Assembly: GCA_002439095.1 (NCBI GenBank)
Contig: DJOT01000015.1
Coordinates: 69,909-133,908, forward strand
Source of the DNA: Bacteroidales bacterium UBA6431
GTDB taxonomy: Bacteria > Bacteroidota > Bacteroidia > Bacteroidales > UBA932
Direction: 5' to 3'
DNA: 64,000 nucleotides
Shown here: in pieces, positions 1 to 9,587 of the stretch
How the letters are laid out: every line of letters starts with the position of its first letter
Numbering within the stretch: position 1 is the stretch's first letter
Notes under the pieces: model-generated
Seen by the model: the letters and a program-made list of their open reading frames with translations, nothing else
Database searches by the model: none
Told to the model about the DNA's origin: nothing
Made by a program: the position numbers and the translations under genes

Positions 1-2
1 TG

Positions 3-1517
3 TCAATCCTGACAGCAGGGGCACTGCTCCTGGTCTCCGCCTGCGGGAAGCAGGGCGGAGATGAATTCGCATACCTCTACGAGAACCTCCCTTTCAAGAT
101 GGAGAGGGTCGCAAGACCGTCCATCCCTGACCTCCGCGTGAACATCAAAGATTTCGGTGGTGTCGGAGACGGAGTCACCCTCAACACGGAAGCTTTCGCC
201 AAAGCGATGAAGCATCTGTCAGACAAAGGAGGCGGGCATCTCGACGTACCGGCGGGGATTTGGCTTACCGGCCCGATCGAGATCCTCAGCAACTGCGACC
301 TGCACGTCACACCCAACGCCGTCATAATCTTTGACCCGGACAGGGACTTGTATCCTATCATCAAGACCGTCTTCGAAGGGCTCGACACCCGCAGATGCGA
401 ATCACCTGTACACGCCGAGGGCGCACGCAACATATCCATCACCGGAGGCGGAGTGATCGACGGCAGCGGAGAAGCATGGAGGATGGTCAAGAAGTCCAAA
501 CTTACCGAGGGCGAGTGGAAGAAGCTCGTCGCCTCCGGCGGAGTGGTCAGCCGGGACGGCCGTATCTGGTATCCGGACGAAGGTTTCGAGACAGCATCCA
601 AGATCAGCAACATGAATGTGCCTCCTTCCGAGCTCACGGATGAGCAGTGGAACAGCATAAAGAGTTTCCTCCGCCCTAACATGGTTTCCCTGCGCAACTG
701 CGAGAACGTGCTGCTGGAGGACTGCACATTCCAGAACTCACCTTGCTGGAACGTACATCCTCTCATGTGCAAGAACCTGATAGTCAACCGTGTCAACATC
801 CGCAACCCTTATTATTCACAGAACGGTGACGCCATTGACGTGGACAGCTGCGAGAACGTGCTCATCACCAACTCGACTTTCGATGCCGGAGATGACGGCA
901 TCTGCATCAAATCCGGCAAGGATGCCGACGGCAGGCGCAGGGCCCGCCCTTGCAAGAACCTTATCGTGGACAACTGCACAGTGTTCCACGGACACGGAGG
1001 ATTCACCGTCGGCAGCGAGATGAGCGGCGGCGTGGAGAACATCAAGGTGTCCAACTGCCGTTTCCTCGGCACGGATGTCGGTCTGCGCTTCAAGAGCACC
1101 AGAGGCCGCGGCGGAGTCGTCAAGAATATCTACATCAGCGACATCTACATGAAGGACATAGTGGCCGACGCCATCCTTTTCGACCTGTTCTACGGCGGCA
1201 AATCAGCAGTGGAGGCCGCAGCTGAGAAAGATGAGACCATCAACGTTCCGGCCGTACCGGTAGACGAGACGACACCGGAATTCCGCGACATATATATAAA
1301 CAATGTCTGCTGCAACGGTGCCGCGAGGGCAATGCTCTTCAACGGACTCCCGGAGATGCCTGTGACCAACATCAACGTGAGCGACTGCACCATCACCGCC
1401 GATGAAGGCATCACGCTGCGCAACTCTCAGGACATAACTTTCAAGAACGTGAAGTGCTTCCCGGAAAGCGGAGATGCCATCACAACCGTAAGAGTAAAGA
1501 ATTTCAACAATATATGA
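3..1517 (+). CDS. GH28 polygalacturonase-type lipoprotein, 5' end outside window
   Basis: The open frame runs from the window edge, so the true start lies upstream; 504 residues are visible. The first visible residues form the end of a lipoprotein signal with lipobox VSAC, so the mature enzyme is probably anchored in a membrane facing the periplasm or surface. The internal ATG at 99 is not the real start. The GH28 active-site blocks are present in order: an NGDAID segment (NxD), AGDDG, GHGG and LRFKS (RxK). GH28 enzymes hydrolyse alpha-1,4-galacturonide or rhamnogalacturonide bonds in pectin; endo or exo action cannot be told from sequence. The stop codon overlaps the next gene's ATG, indicating translational coupling with GH105, which acts on the unsaturated ends left by lyases. 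Confidence 0.9.
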   Translation, partial: SILTAGALLLVSACGKQGGDEFAYLYENLPFKMERVARPSIPDLRVNIKDFGGVGDGVTLNTEAFAKAMKHLSDKGGGHLDVPAGIWLTGPIEILSNCDLHVTPNAVIIFDPDRDLYPIIKTVFEGLDTRRCESPVHAEGARNISITGGGVIDGSGEAWRMVKKSKLTEGEWKKLVASGGVVSRDGRIWYPDEGFETASKISNMNVPPSELTDEQWNSIKSFLRPNMVSLRNCENVLLEDCTFQNSPCWNVHPLMCKNLIVNRVNIRNPYYSQNGDAIDVDSCENVLITNSTFDAGDDGICIKSGKDADGRRRARPCKNLIVDNCTVFHGHGGFTVGSEMSGGVENIKVSNCRFLGTDVGLRFKSTRGRGGVVKNIYISDIYMKDIVADAILFDLFYGGKSAVEAAAEKDETINVPAVPVDETTPEFRDIYINNVCCNGAARAMLFNGLPEMPVTNINVSDCTITADEGITLRNSQDITFKNVKCFPESGDAITTVRVKNFNNI

Positions 1518-2704
1518 AAATGAAAAGACTGATCCCGACCATTCTGGCACTTGCAGCGCTGGTATCATGCGCCGACAAGGCAGAACCTATGTCCGAGAAA
1601 ATGGTGCGCTCGCAGATGTCACGCTGCCCCGAGCCGACCTATCTCGATTATCTCAACGGAAAACTCAAATGGGGCTACACCCCGGGACTTGAACTCAAGG
1701 CTTTCCTTGATGTCTACGACACCTACGGCGGGCAGGACATCTACGACTATGTCCACCTCTGGTATGATGATGTTGTAAACGCCGACGGCACCATCAAGAC
1801 ATATTCTGTGGAGAAATACAATGTGGACCTCATCTGTCCTGGACGCTCGCTGTTCTACTTCTACGACAAGACCGGGGAGGAGAAATACCGCAAGGCTGTC
1901 GAGCTCATAAAGACCCAGATCGACGCTCAGCCGAGGACAAGCGAAGGCGCATTCTGGCACAAACAGATATATCCTCACCAGATATGGCTTGACGGAGTCT
2001 ATATGGCAGAGCCGTTCTACGCCGAATACGCCAAGAGATACCTGAGCGGAGCGGAACAGGCCGAAGCCTACAAGGAGATCGTCAATGAGTTCCTCACCGC
2101 AGCAAAGCACACATACGACCCTGCCACCAAACTCTATCGCCACGCATGGGACGAGTCCCGCTCCATGTTCTGGTGCGACCCTCAGACAGGTCAGAGCCAG
2201 CATTGCTGGGGACGTGCCTTGGGATGGTTCTGCATGGCCATCGTGGAGGTGCTCGACTATCTTCCGGCAGATTTGGCGGAGAGACAGAGCCTGATAGATC
2301 TTCTGAGAAGCATCTGCGCGGAATTGCCGAAATGGGCCGATCCGCAGAGCGGAGTGTGGTATCAGGTTCTCGACCAACCGGGCCGCGAGGGCAACTACCT
2401 CGAAGCCACCTGCTCCGCAATGTTCAGTTACACCTTCCTCAAAGGCATACGGATGGGTTACCTCGACAAGGATCTGCTTCCTTACGCCAAGAAAGTGTAT
2501 GAGGATGTCGTCAAGGAGTTCATCTCCACCGACGAGCAGGGCCGCATAAGCCTCGAGAAATGCTGCTCGGTAGGGGGTCTGGGCGGCAGCAGCAAGCGAA
2601 TGGGAGATTTCGCATACTATCTCAGCGAGCCTATAAGGCCTAACGACTCCAAGGGTGTCGGCCCGTTCATCTGGGCATCGCTCGAAATGGAAAGACTCAA
2701 ATAA
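1514..2704 (+). CDS. GH105 unsaturated rhamnogalacturonyl/galacturonyl hydrolase, lipoprotein
   Basis: This 396-residue protein starts at the ATG that overlaps the GH28 stop (ATGA); a frame extension to 1454 lies inside GH28 and is not needed. Residues 1-19 are a lipoprotein signal ending ALVSC. The GH105 (YteR/YesR-type) alpha/alpha-barrel signature is clear: IWLDGVYMAEPF, with the presumed catalytic Asp near residue 160, and later HCWGRALGWF. The family removes 4,5-unsaturated uronic acid from the non-reducing end of oligosaccharides made by pectate or rhamnogalacturonan lyases. Its product feeds KdgF, KduI and KduD, and the latter two are the next genes downstream. Linkage specificity (rhamnogalacturonan or homogalacturonan) is not decided by the sequence. 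Confidence 0.9.
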   Translation: MKMKRLIPTILALAALVSCADKAEPMSEKMVRSQMSRCPEPTYLDYLNGKLKWGYTPGLELKAFLDVYDTYGGQDIYDYVHLWYDDVVNADGTIKTYSVEKYNVDLICPGRSLFYFYDKTGEEKYRKAVELIKTQIDAQPRTSEGAFWHKQIYPHQIWLDGVYMAEPFYAEYAKRYLSGAEQAEAYKEIVNEFLTAAKHTYDPATKLYRHAWDESRSMFWCDPQTGQSQHCWGRALGWFCMAIVEVLDYLPADLAERQSLIDLLRSICAELPKWADPQSGVWYQVLDQPGREGNYLEATCSAMFSYTFLKGIRMGYLDKDLLPYAKKVYEDVVKEFISTDEQGRISLEKCCSVGGLGGSSKRMGDFAYYLSEPIRPNDSKGVGPFIWASLEMERLK

Positions 2705-2737
2705 AACAACACACTATTTAATCATTAGTTTATCATT

Positions 2738-3544
2738 ATGGCAAACAATCCATTCTCACTTGAAGGAAAGAACGCCTGGATCACAGGCGCTTCCTATGGA
2801 ATCGGCTTCAACATCGCGAAAGCTTTCGTTGCCGCCGGCATCAAGAACATCATCTTCAATGACATCAATGAGGAGTTCCTCGAGAGGGGCCTCAACAACT
2901 ACAAGGAGGCGGGTATAACAAACGTCAAGGGATATGTCTGCGACGTGACCAAGGAAGACGACGTAAGGGCACTCGTGGAGAAGATCCACGATGAGGTCGG
3001 CAACATCGACATCCTCGTCAACAACGCCGGCATCATCAAGCGCATCCCTATGCACGAGATGACCCGCGCACAGTTCCAGCAGGTTATCGATATCGACCTC
3101 GTAGGTCCGTTCATCGTATCCTCAGCCGTGCTTCCTGAGATGATGGAGCGCCACGAGGGCAAGATCATCAACATGTGCTCAATGATGTCTGAGCTCGGAC
3201 GCGAGACCGTCTCAGCATACGCAGCGGCCAAGGGCGGCCTCAAGATGCTGACCCGCAACATCTGCGCAGAGTACGCAGAGTACGGAATCAACTGCAACGC
3301 CATCGGACCTGGCTACATCGCCACCCCGCAGACCGCTCCTCTCCGTGAGCGCCAGCCGGACGGAAGCCGTCATCCTTTCGACCAGTTCATCGTAAGCCGC
3401 ACCCCTGCCGGACGTTGGCTTCAGCCTGAGGAGCTCGGCGGACCTGCCGTGTTCCTCGCCTCACACGCATCCGACGCTGTCAACGGACATGTCCTCTATG
3501 TGGACGGCGGTATCCTCGCTTACATCGGAAAACAGCCTAAGTAA
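2738..3544 (+). CDS. kduD: Short-chain dehydrogenase, 2-deoxy-D-gluconate 3-dehydrogenase / gluconate 5-dehydrogenase type (KduD)
   Basis: This 268-residue cytoplasmic SDR enzyme has no signal peptide. It has the cofactor motif TGASYGIG (16-23), NNAG (95-98) and a catalytic Ser148/Tyr161/Lys165 set in SAYAAAK context. In pectin catabolism KduD reduces 2,5-diketo-3-deoxygluconate to 2-keto-3-deoxygluconate with NAD(P)H. Bacteroidetes members are often labelled gluconate 5-dehydrogenase, a closely related activity. The position 33 bases after GH105 and 5 bases before kduI strongly favours the KduD role. Confidence 0.88.
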   Translation: MANNPFSLEGKNAWITGASYGIGFNIAKAFVAAGIKNIIFNDINEEFLERGLNNYKEAGITNVKGYVCDVTKEDDVRALVEKIHDEVGNIDILVNNAGIIKRIPMHEMTRAQFQQVIDIDLVGPFIVSSAVLPEMMERHEGKIINMCSMMSELGRETVSAYAAAKGGLKMLTRNICAEYAEYGINCNAIGPGYIATPQTAPLRERQPDGSRHPFDQFIVSRTPAGRWLQPEELGGPAVFLASHASDAVNGHVLYVDGGILAYIGKQPK

Positions 3545-3549
3545 CGGAT

Positions 3550-4392
3550 ATGAAACTCAATTGTCAAGTACGCCAAGCTTCAAGCAACATCGACGCGAAG
3601 CACTACGACACCGAGCGTATCCGCAAGGAATACCTCGTGGAGAACGTGATGGTCGCTGACGAGATCAACATGGTATACTCCATGTTCGACCGCATCATCG
3701 CAGGCGGCGCAGTCCCTGTCAATGAAGACCTGAAGCTTTCAGCACCGGAGATCCTCCGCGCCGACTACTTCACACAGCGCCGCGAACTCGGCATCATAAA
3801 TGTCGGCGGCGCAGGCACAGTGGTCGTAGGCGACGAGGAGTATCACCTCGAATACAAGGAGGCCCTCTATGTGGGCCGCGGTAACCGCGACGTCGTCTTC
3901 AAGAGCGACTCCTCCGAGAAGCCGGCACGCTTCTACTTCTGCTCCGCCACCGCGCACCGCGAGACCGGAGTGAAGAAAGTCAGCAAGAAAGACGCGGTGG
4001 TGATGCACCTCGGCTCCCTTGAGGAGTCCAACGAGCGCACCATCAACCGTCTCCTTGTAAAGGAAGTCGTGCCATGCTGCCAACTTCAGATGGGCATGAC
4101 CGAACTTGCTCCGGGAAGCACCTGGAACACCATGCCGGCCCATACCCACGACCGCCGCATGGAGGTATACTTCTACTTCGAACTCCCTGAGGACGCGGCA
4201 GTATGCCACTTCATGGGAGAGCCGCAGGAGACCCGTCATATCTGGATGCACAACGAGCAGGCAGTCATCTCTCCGCAGTGGAGCATCCACTCCGCCTGCG
4301 CTACCCGCAACTACACCTTCATCTGGGGCATGTGCGGTGAGAACGATGACTACAACGATATGGACTGGTGCGCTACGAAAGATCTCAAGTAA
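3550..4392 (+). CDS. kduI: 5-keto-4-deoxyuronate isomerase (KduI)
   Basis: This 280-residue cytoplasmic cupin isomerase is the full family length. It converts 4-deoxy-L-threo-5-hexosulose uronate (DKI) to 2,5-diketo-3-deoxygluconate, the KduD substrate. The zinc ligands known from E. coli KduI are all recognisable: His198 and His200 (in PAHTH), Glu205 (RRMEVY) and His247 (SIHSAC). It follows kduD by 5 bases and precedes the DUF4861 gene by 2 bases, so the genes are very likely co-transcribed. With KdgF at 27537 and KdgK/KdgA at 56714-58433, the unsaturated-uronate route in the window is complete. Confidence 0.93.
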   Translation: MKLNCQVRQASSNIDAKHYDTERIRKEYLVENVMVADEINMVYSMFDRIIAGGAVPVNEDLKLSAPEILRADYFTQRRELGIINVGGAGTVVVGDEEYHLEYKEALYVGRGNRDVVFKSDSSEKPARFYFCSATAHRETGVKKVSKKDAVVMHLGSLEESNERTINRLLVKEVVPCCQLQMGMTELAPGSTWNTMPAHTHDRRMEVYFYFELPEDAAVCHFMGEPQETRHIWMHNEQAVISPQWSIHSACATRNYTFIWGMCGENDDYNDMDWCATKDLK

Positions 4393-4394
4393 CA

Positions 4395-5252
4395 ATGAAG
4401 AAATTTTTTCTTGCACTTGCTCTCTGCGCAGGACTCTGCGCATGCAGCTCTCAAAGTGAACAAAAGGTAATGGCACGTTACGTGCCCGAGAGAGCCGATG
4501 ACTTCGTATTCGAGAACAACCTCATCGCCGGCCGCATCTACGGCAAGGCCCTTGAGGGCAACCCGACTTCCCCGGGAATCGACATCTGGGTGAAGATGCC
4601 AGGTGGACTCGTGGCGAATGACTGGTACGCGCAAGCTCAGAAGGATCCTTCCTACTACCACCACAACCACGGCGGCAAGGACTGCTACAAAGTAGCTGTC
4701 AGTCTGGGCGGAGGGGCCTCAGTGCCGTACATCGACGGCGAACTGTGGTATCCTGCCACCAACTGGCGCTCCTACGACATGCTCGAGGAGAGCGCCGACA
4801 AGGTTGTCTTCGTCCTCCACTACCCTGAGTGGGAGGCCGCAGGCGTCAAGGTGAGCCTCGACAAAAAGGTGACCGTGACCGCCGACACCTACTTCACCAA
4901 GGTTGAGGACAGCTACAGTTTCAGCGGTGTGGACTCCATCTGCGTGGCTGCCGGAGTATTCCGTCACCCGGGGCAGGACACCATCGAGGACGAGCTTGTA
5001 GGCACTGACCGCTACGCCATCTGGGAGCACGCCTCCGACCAGAACGCAGAGCCTGAAGACGGCATGCTCGGTGTGGCAGTGTATGTCCCCGGGGCTGAAT
5101 CTGTAAGTGTCACACCCGACAGTGCACACGGGATCTGCACGAAGAGCATCAAGTCCGGCGAAGTCTTCACATACTACTTCGGCTCATGCTGGTCAAAGGG
5201 TGATGTAAAGACCGCCACCGACTGGTTCAACATCGTAAACAAACTCAAATAG
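4395..5252 (+). CDS. DUF4861-family lipoprotein
   Basis: The 285-residue protein starts at the ATG two bases after the kduI stop, where a lipoprotein signal begins (lipobox LCAC); the longer frame from 4368 overlaps kduI and lacks a signal. The sequence has the DUF4861 pattern: an early ERADDFVFENN block, then GIDIWVK, a YHHNHGG segment rich in His, and PYIDGELWYP. DUF4861 proteins often sit in pectin and other uronate-polysaccharide loci of Bacteroidetes, but I know of no firm biochemical role. The conserved His-rich segment and all-beta character suggest a carbohydrate-active or mutarotase-like fold, which is inference. It is the last gene before a terminator. Confidence 0.75.
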   Translation: MKKFFLALALCAGLCACSSQSEQKVMARYVPERADDFVFENNLIAGRIYGKALEGNPTSPGIDIWVKMPGGLVANDWYAQAQKDPSYYHHNHGGKDCYKVAVSLGGGASVPYIDGELWYPATNWRSYDMLEESADKVVFVLHYPEWEAAGVKVSLDKKVTVTADTYFTKVEDSYSFSGVDSICVAAGVFRHPGQDTIEDELVGTDRYAIWEHASDQNAEPEDGMLGVAVYVPGAESVSVTPDSAHGICTKSIKSGEVFTYYFGSCWSKGDVKTATDWFNIVNKLK

Positions 5253-5277
5253 GCTTTTCAAGCCTACAGAACCGACG

Positions 5278-5320
5278 GCTCCGTGCAGCGTCATTTTTTC
5301 GCGGCACGGGGCTTTTTTTT
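5278..5320 (+). terminator. Rho-independent terminator after the DUF4861 gene
   Basis: The stem gctccgtgc (5278-5286) pairs with gcacggggc (5304-5312), allowing one G-U pair, and eight T follow. A small perfect hairpin (5250-5266, 7-bp arms) sits just upstream over the stop codon. Together they separate the GH28-to-DUF4861 operon from the GH3 gene. Confidence 0.7.
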
Positions 5321-5338
5321 GAAAAAACACACCACAAC

Positions 5339-7999
5339 ATGATAACACTGATGCTTGGACTCCTGCTCCAGATGCCGGGAGTCATTGAATGGACGGCAGA
5401 CAAACATCCGGAAGTGCTGCAGGTCCTCGGAGAACCGAAAATCATAGAGACAAACCTCGGGAATGCCGTCGAGTTCGACGGCGTTGACGACGGGGTATTT
5501 CTGGACAGCGTCCCTGTCGCCGGGATGGAGGAATTCACCATCGAGATGATATTCAACCAATACCCCGGCAGCACATTCGAACAGAGATTCATGCATCTCG
5601 GAGCCTATGGCGGTGCAAGAGTGATGTTCGAGAGCCGCGTAAACCCGGACAACACATGGTACTTTGACGCTTTCGTACACCTCGGAAGCAAGCCGGAATC
5701 CTGCGTTCTTATAGACCCGGAACTCACCCACCCGTGCGGACAGTGGTACAACCTGACACTCACGGCAGGCAAAGACGGACTTAAGAGCTACGTGGACGGA
5801 GTTCTGCAATGCAGCGGAGACCTCGCCTACAAGCCTGTCATCAGCGAGGGCAAGACCTCGCTCGGAGTCCGCCAGAACAAAGTCTGCTGGTTCAAGGGAG
5901 CCATCTACAAGCTCCGCATAACCCCGAAGATACTTAAGCCGGAAGAGTTCCTGCACGACCAGGACGAACTGAACCGCCTGCCGTACAAGGACGCTTCCCT
6001 GTCGGCCGCAGAACGCGCCGAAGACCTGCTCGGAAGGCTGAGCCTGGAGCAGAAGGTGTCTCTTATGATGAACTCAAGCCCGGCCATCCCGGAACTCGGA
6101 ATCCGCGAGTACGACTGGTGGAACGAGGCTCTGCACGGCTGTGCGAGGGCCGGCATCGCGACCGTCTTCCCGCAGGCCATAGGCATGGCCTCATCATGGG
6201 ACGATGAGCTCCTCAAAGAAGTGTTCACCATCGCCGGAGACGAGCAGCGCATCAAGTTCAAGCAGGCAAGACGTGCAGGCAAAGTGACAAGATACCACGG
6301 ACTTACCGTATGGACACCGAACATCAATATATTCCGCGACCCGCGCTGGGGACGCGGCCAGGAAACCTACGGAGAAGACCCATACCTGACATCACGCTTC
6401 GGATACGCGGCTGTCACAGGGCTACAGGGAGAAAATGACGGCAAGTACGACAAACTCCACGCATGCCTTAAACATTACGCCGTGCACAGCGGCCCTGAAG
6501 GCACAAGGCACAGTTTCGATGTGTCAGTGTCCTACCGCGATTTCATAGAGACCTACCTCTATTCATTTGAAAAACTCATAAAGACGACTGACGTCCAGGA
6601 GGTAATGTGTGCCTACAACCGTCTGGACGGTAAACCTTGCTGCGGCAATGACCAGCTCCTCACACAGCTCCTCCGTGAGAAGTGGGGTTACAAGGGACTT
6701 GTCACAAGCGACTGCGGAGCTATCAATGACTTCTTCAAAGCCGGCGGCCACCGCACTTTCCCGGATGATCCGTCTTCAGCTACGGCAAATGCAGTCCGCA
6801 CTGGCACCGACCTCGAATGCGGAAGTTCATACAAGCATCTTCTGGAGGCCGTGGCCGAAGGAAAAATATCAGAAGACGACATCGATGTCTCCCTGCGGAG
6901 ACTGCTCACCGCCCGCTTCAGGCTCGGCGAGATGGACCCGGACTCCCTTGTAAGCTGGAACTCCATATCAGAGGACAGGCTCGCCTGCGATGAATCCCGT
7001 GCGGTCGCACTCAAGATGGCCCGCGAATCCATGGTGCTCCTGCAGAACGACGGACTCCTGCCTCTCGGCAGGAGCGGCGTGAAATACGCCGTCATCGGCC
7101 CCAACGCCGCTGACTCCGTCGTCCTCAACGGCAACTACAACGGCACTCCGCGTTCTTCCGTGACCGCCATCGAAGGCATCAGGGCCAAGATCGGAGCGTC
7201 CAATGTGACCACCGACCCTTCAGAGGCCGACATCGTCATATATGTCGGCGGCATCAGCCCGAGACTGGAAGGCGAAGAGATGAAGTACAACGACATCCCG
7301 GGCTTCAACAAGGGCGACCGCACCACGATTGAACTCCCTATGGATCAGCGCCGTGAGATTGCGGCTCTGCACGCCGCAGGCAAGAAAGTGGTACTCGTCA
7401 ACATGTCAGGCTCCGCCATGGGACTGTTGCCGGAAAGCGGCATCTGCTCGGCGATTCTCCAGGCATGGTATCCTGGGGAGGCGGGCGGCACCGCCATCGC
7501 CGATGTGCTGTTCGGAGACTACAACCCGGCGGGCCGTCTTCCTGTCACCTTCTACCGCAGCGATGCCGACCTTCCCGACTTCAACAACTACGACATGGCC
7601 GGACGCACCTACCGCTTCTTTGAGGGCAAGCCTCTCTTCGCATTCGGCCATGGCTTGAGCTACACCACTTTCAAATACGGCAAGGCGAAGGTGAAAGACG
7701 GAGTATTCACCGTCAAGGTCACCAACACGGGCAGCCGCGACGGCGATGAAGTGGTCCAGCTCTACATCCGCAAGGACGAGGACAAGAACGGCCCGAAGAT
7801 GTCGCTCCGCGGATTCCGCAGAGTCAGCATCCAGGCAGGGCAGAGCACCGAAGTCAGCATCCCGCTAGATGAGGAAGTCTTCAAGACCTACGATGAGGCC
7901 TCTGGCGAGATGAAAGCCACGCCGGGGCACTTCACCCTGTTCTACGGCCCAAGCTCTGATCCTTCAACTCTCAAGACCATCAAAATACACAACAGATAA
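5339..7999 (+). CDS. GH3 glycosidase with N-terminal LamG-like domain
   Basis: This is an 886-residue secreted enzyme. Residues 1-15 are a short hydrophobic leader lacking the usual Lys/Arg, and no earlier in-frame ATG exists. Residues about 20-200 look like a LamG/concanavalin-A-type fold (AVEFDGVDDGVF, a YVDGVL turn, FKGAIYKLRI). A GH3 catalytic module begins near residue 220 (AAERAEDLLGRLSLEQKV), with CLKHYAVHSGPE, the nucleophile Asp in VTSDCGAI, a second alpha/beta domain, and a C-terminal fibronectin-III-like domain. It resembles beta-xylosidase/beta-glucosidase GH3 enzymes; exact sugar specificity is open. The stop shares one base with the GH43 start (TAATG), so the two are coupled. 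Confidence 0.88.
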   Translation: MITLMLGLLLQMPGVIEWTADKHPEVLQVLGEPKIIETNLGNAVEFDGVDDGVFLDSVPVAGMEEFTIEMIFNQYPGSTFEQRFMHLGAYGGARVMFESRVNPDNTWYFDAFVHLGSKPESCVLIDPELTHPCGQWYNLTLTAGKDGLKSYVDGVLQCSGDLAYKPVISEGKTSLGVRQNKVCWFKGAIYKLRITPKILKPEEFLHDQDELNRLPYKDASLSAAERAEDLLGRLSLEQKVSLMMNSSPAIPELGIREYDWWNEALHGCARAGIATVFPQAIGMASSWDDELLKEVFTIAGDEQRIKFKQARRAGKVTRYHGLTVWTPNINIFRDPRWGRGQETYGEDPYLTSRFGYAAVTGLQGENDGKYDKLHACLKHYAVHSGPEGTRHSFDVSVSYRDFIETYLYSFEKLIKTTDVQEVMCAYNRLDGKPCCGNDQLLTQLLREKWGYKGLVTSDCGAINDFFKAGGHRTFPDDPSSATANAVRTGTDLECGSSYKHLLEAVAEGKISEDDIDVSLRRLLTARFRLGEMDPDSLVSWNSISEDRLACDESRAVALKMARESMVLLQNDGLLPLGRSGVKYAVIGPNAADSVVLNGNYNGTPRSSVTAIEGIRAKIGASNVTTDPSEADIVIYVGGISPRLEGEEMKYNDIPGFNKGDRTTIELPMDQRREIAALHAAGKKVVLVNMSGSAMGLLPESGICSAILQAWYPGEAGGTAIADVLFGDYNPAGRLPVTFYRSDADLPDFNNYDMAGRTYRFFEGKPLFAFGHGLSYTTFKYGKAKVKDGVFTVKVTNTGSRDGDEVVQLYIRKDEDKNGPKMSLRGFRRVSIQAGQSTEVSIPLDEEVFKTYDEASGEMKATPGHFTLFYGPSSDPSTLKTIKIHNR

Positions 8000-9576
8000 T
8001 GAACACCATTCTTTCATTGCTTGCCTCCCTGCTCATGATTGCACCGGGAGGCGGCAAGTACACCAACCCTGTCCTGTTCTCCGATTACTCCGACCCTGAC
8101 GTGATCCGTGTCGGGGACGACTACTGGATGACGGCATCGTCGTTCACTTGTTTTCCCGGACTCCAGATCCTGCACTCCACCGACCTCGTGGACTGGGAGA
8201 TAGCAGCTGCGGCTCTTCCGGAGATGGGGCCCGCCTTCGATGCGCCTTCCCACGGCAACGGGGTGTGGGCACCGTGCATCCGTTACCACGACGGGCGCTA
8301 CTGGATTTTCTGGGGCGATCCTGACAAGGGGATTTTCCAGATCAACACCACCGACCCGCGCGGCGAGTGGAGCAAACCGCACCTTGTCCTCGAAGGCAAG
8401 GGGATGATCGACACCAGCCCGCTCTGGGATGACGACGGCAGGGTGTACCTCGTCCATGCATGGGCCGGCTCGCGTGCCGGTTTCAAGAGCATCCTCAACG
8501 TCTGCGAACTTGACAAGGACTGCACCCGCGTGATCTCCGACCAGGTGCTCGTATTCGACGGCAAGAAGACCGGAGACGACACCGTGGAGGGGCCGAAATT
8601 CTACAAACGCGACGGCTGGTACTACATCTTCGCCCCATCGGGCGGAGTAAAGGAAGGCTGGCAGCTGGTTCTGCGTTCCCGCAATGTCTACGGCCCGTAT
8701 GAGAAACGCACCGTGCTCCATCAGGGCAACACCGACATCCACGGCCCGCACCAGGGCGGCTGGGTGACCGATGTGGCCGGGGACGACTGGTTCATCCACT
8801 TCGAGGACCGCTATTCCTGGGGACGCGTCTGCCACCTGCAGCCGATGACCTGGGACAAGGACGGCTGGTGCATCATCGGCACCGACCAGAACGGTGACGG
8901 CATCGGCGAGCCGGTGCTCAACTACCGCAGGCCGGCAGTGGCGGAGCAGTACAAAGGCAAAAAGCTCCAGGGCGTCAGCGCCACAGCCACCACGACAGGA
9001 TTTACCGGAACCTCCATCCCGCTCAACTGGCAGTGGGAGGCGAACCCGAAGTTCCACTGGTTCATGCTCAACCCGTCTCTGGGTTGCCTGAGGCTCAACT
9101 GCATCAAGAACCCGGAAGGATGGAAGAACCTGCGAGACACGCCTAACATCCTGGCGCAGAAAGTTGTAGGCCCGAGCACCGAGTTCACCACGAAGCTCGT
9201 CTACCGCCCGTCTTACGATGGCGAGAGGGTCGGCGTGGTCCTTACCGGACGCAGCTACAGCACCATTGAACTCAACTACGACGGGCAGAACGTGAGCCTC
9301 GTACGACGTGACTGCATCGATGCCAACAAAGGCGCAGCCGAGCAGACACTCTGCAGCACCGGGCTTGAGAAACAGCCTTTCGTGACGGTCTGGGTACGTG
9401 TCAAGGTGGGCAAGGATTGCCTCACCACGTTCTCATACAGCCTCGACGGCAAGAAATTCAAGACATTCGGGCCTGAGTTCAAGGGCCGCGAAGGCGACTG
9501 GATCGGTGCCAAGATCGGTTATTTCGCCACCGCGACCATCCAGAAGAACGATGGCGGTTCAGTAGAAGTCTATTAG
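7999..9576 (+). CDS. GH43 glycosidase with C-terminal beta-sandwich
   Basis: This 525-residue secreted enzyme has a short hydrophobic leader and then the five-bladed GH43 propeller. The catalytic triad is visible: Asp in SDYSDPDV, the pKa-modulating Asp in GMIDTSPLW, and the acid Glu in TVEGPKFY. Residues from about 325 onward form a concanavalin-like domain of the GH43 C-terminal type. Members act on alpha-L-arabinofuranosyl, beta-xylosyl or galactosyl residues. It is translationally coupled to GH3 and lies 11 bases before PL10-CE8, so it probably trims side chains on oligosaccharides imported by the same system. Confidence 0.88.
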   Translation: MNTILSLLASLLMIAPGGGKYTNPVLFSDYSDPDVIRVGDDYWMTASSFTCFPGLQILHSTDLVDWEIAAAALPEMGPAFDAPSHGNGVWAPCIRYHDGRYWIFWGDPDKGIFQINTTDPRGEWSKPHLVLEGKGMIDTSPLWDDDGRVYLVHAWAGSRAGFKSILNVCELDKDCTRVISDQVLVFDGKKTGDDTVEGPKFYKRDGWYYIFAPSGGVKEGWQLVLRSRNVYGPYEKRTVLHQGNTDIHGPHQGGWVTDVAGDDWFIHFEDRYSWGRVCHLQPMTWDKDGWCIIGTDQNGDGIGEPVLNYRRPAVAEQYKGKKLQGVSATATTTGFTGTSIPLNWQWEANPKFHWFMLNPSLGCLRLNCIKNPEGWKNLRDTPNILAQKVVGPSTEFTTKLVYRPSYDGERVGVVLTGRSYSTIELNYDGQNVSLVRRDCIDANKGAAEQTLCSTGLEKQPFVTVWVRVKVGKDCLTTFSYSLDGKKFKTFGPEFKGREGDWIGAKIGYFATATIQKNDGGSVEVY

Positions 9577-9587
9577 AAGTTGATACA

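Noticed and set aside
8014..9057. 347-codon minus-strand frame opposite GH43
   Set aside because: GH43 on the plus strand has clear catalytic motifs; the opposite frame is a shadow of GC-rich codons.
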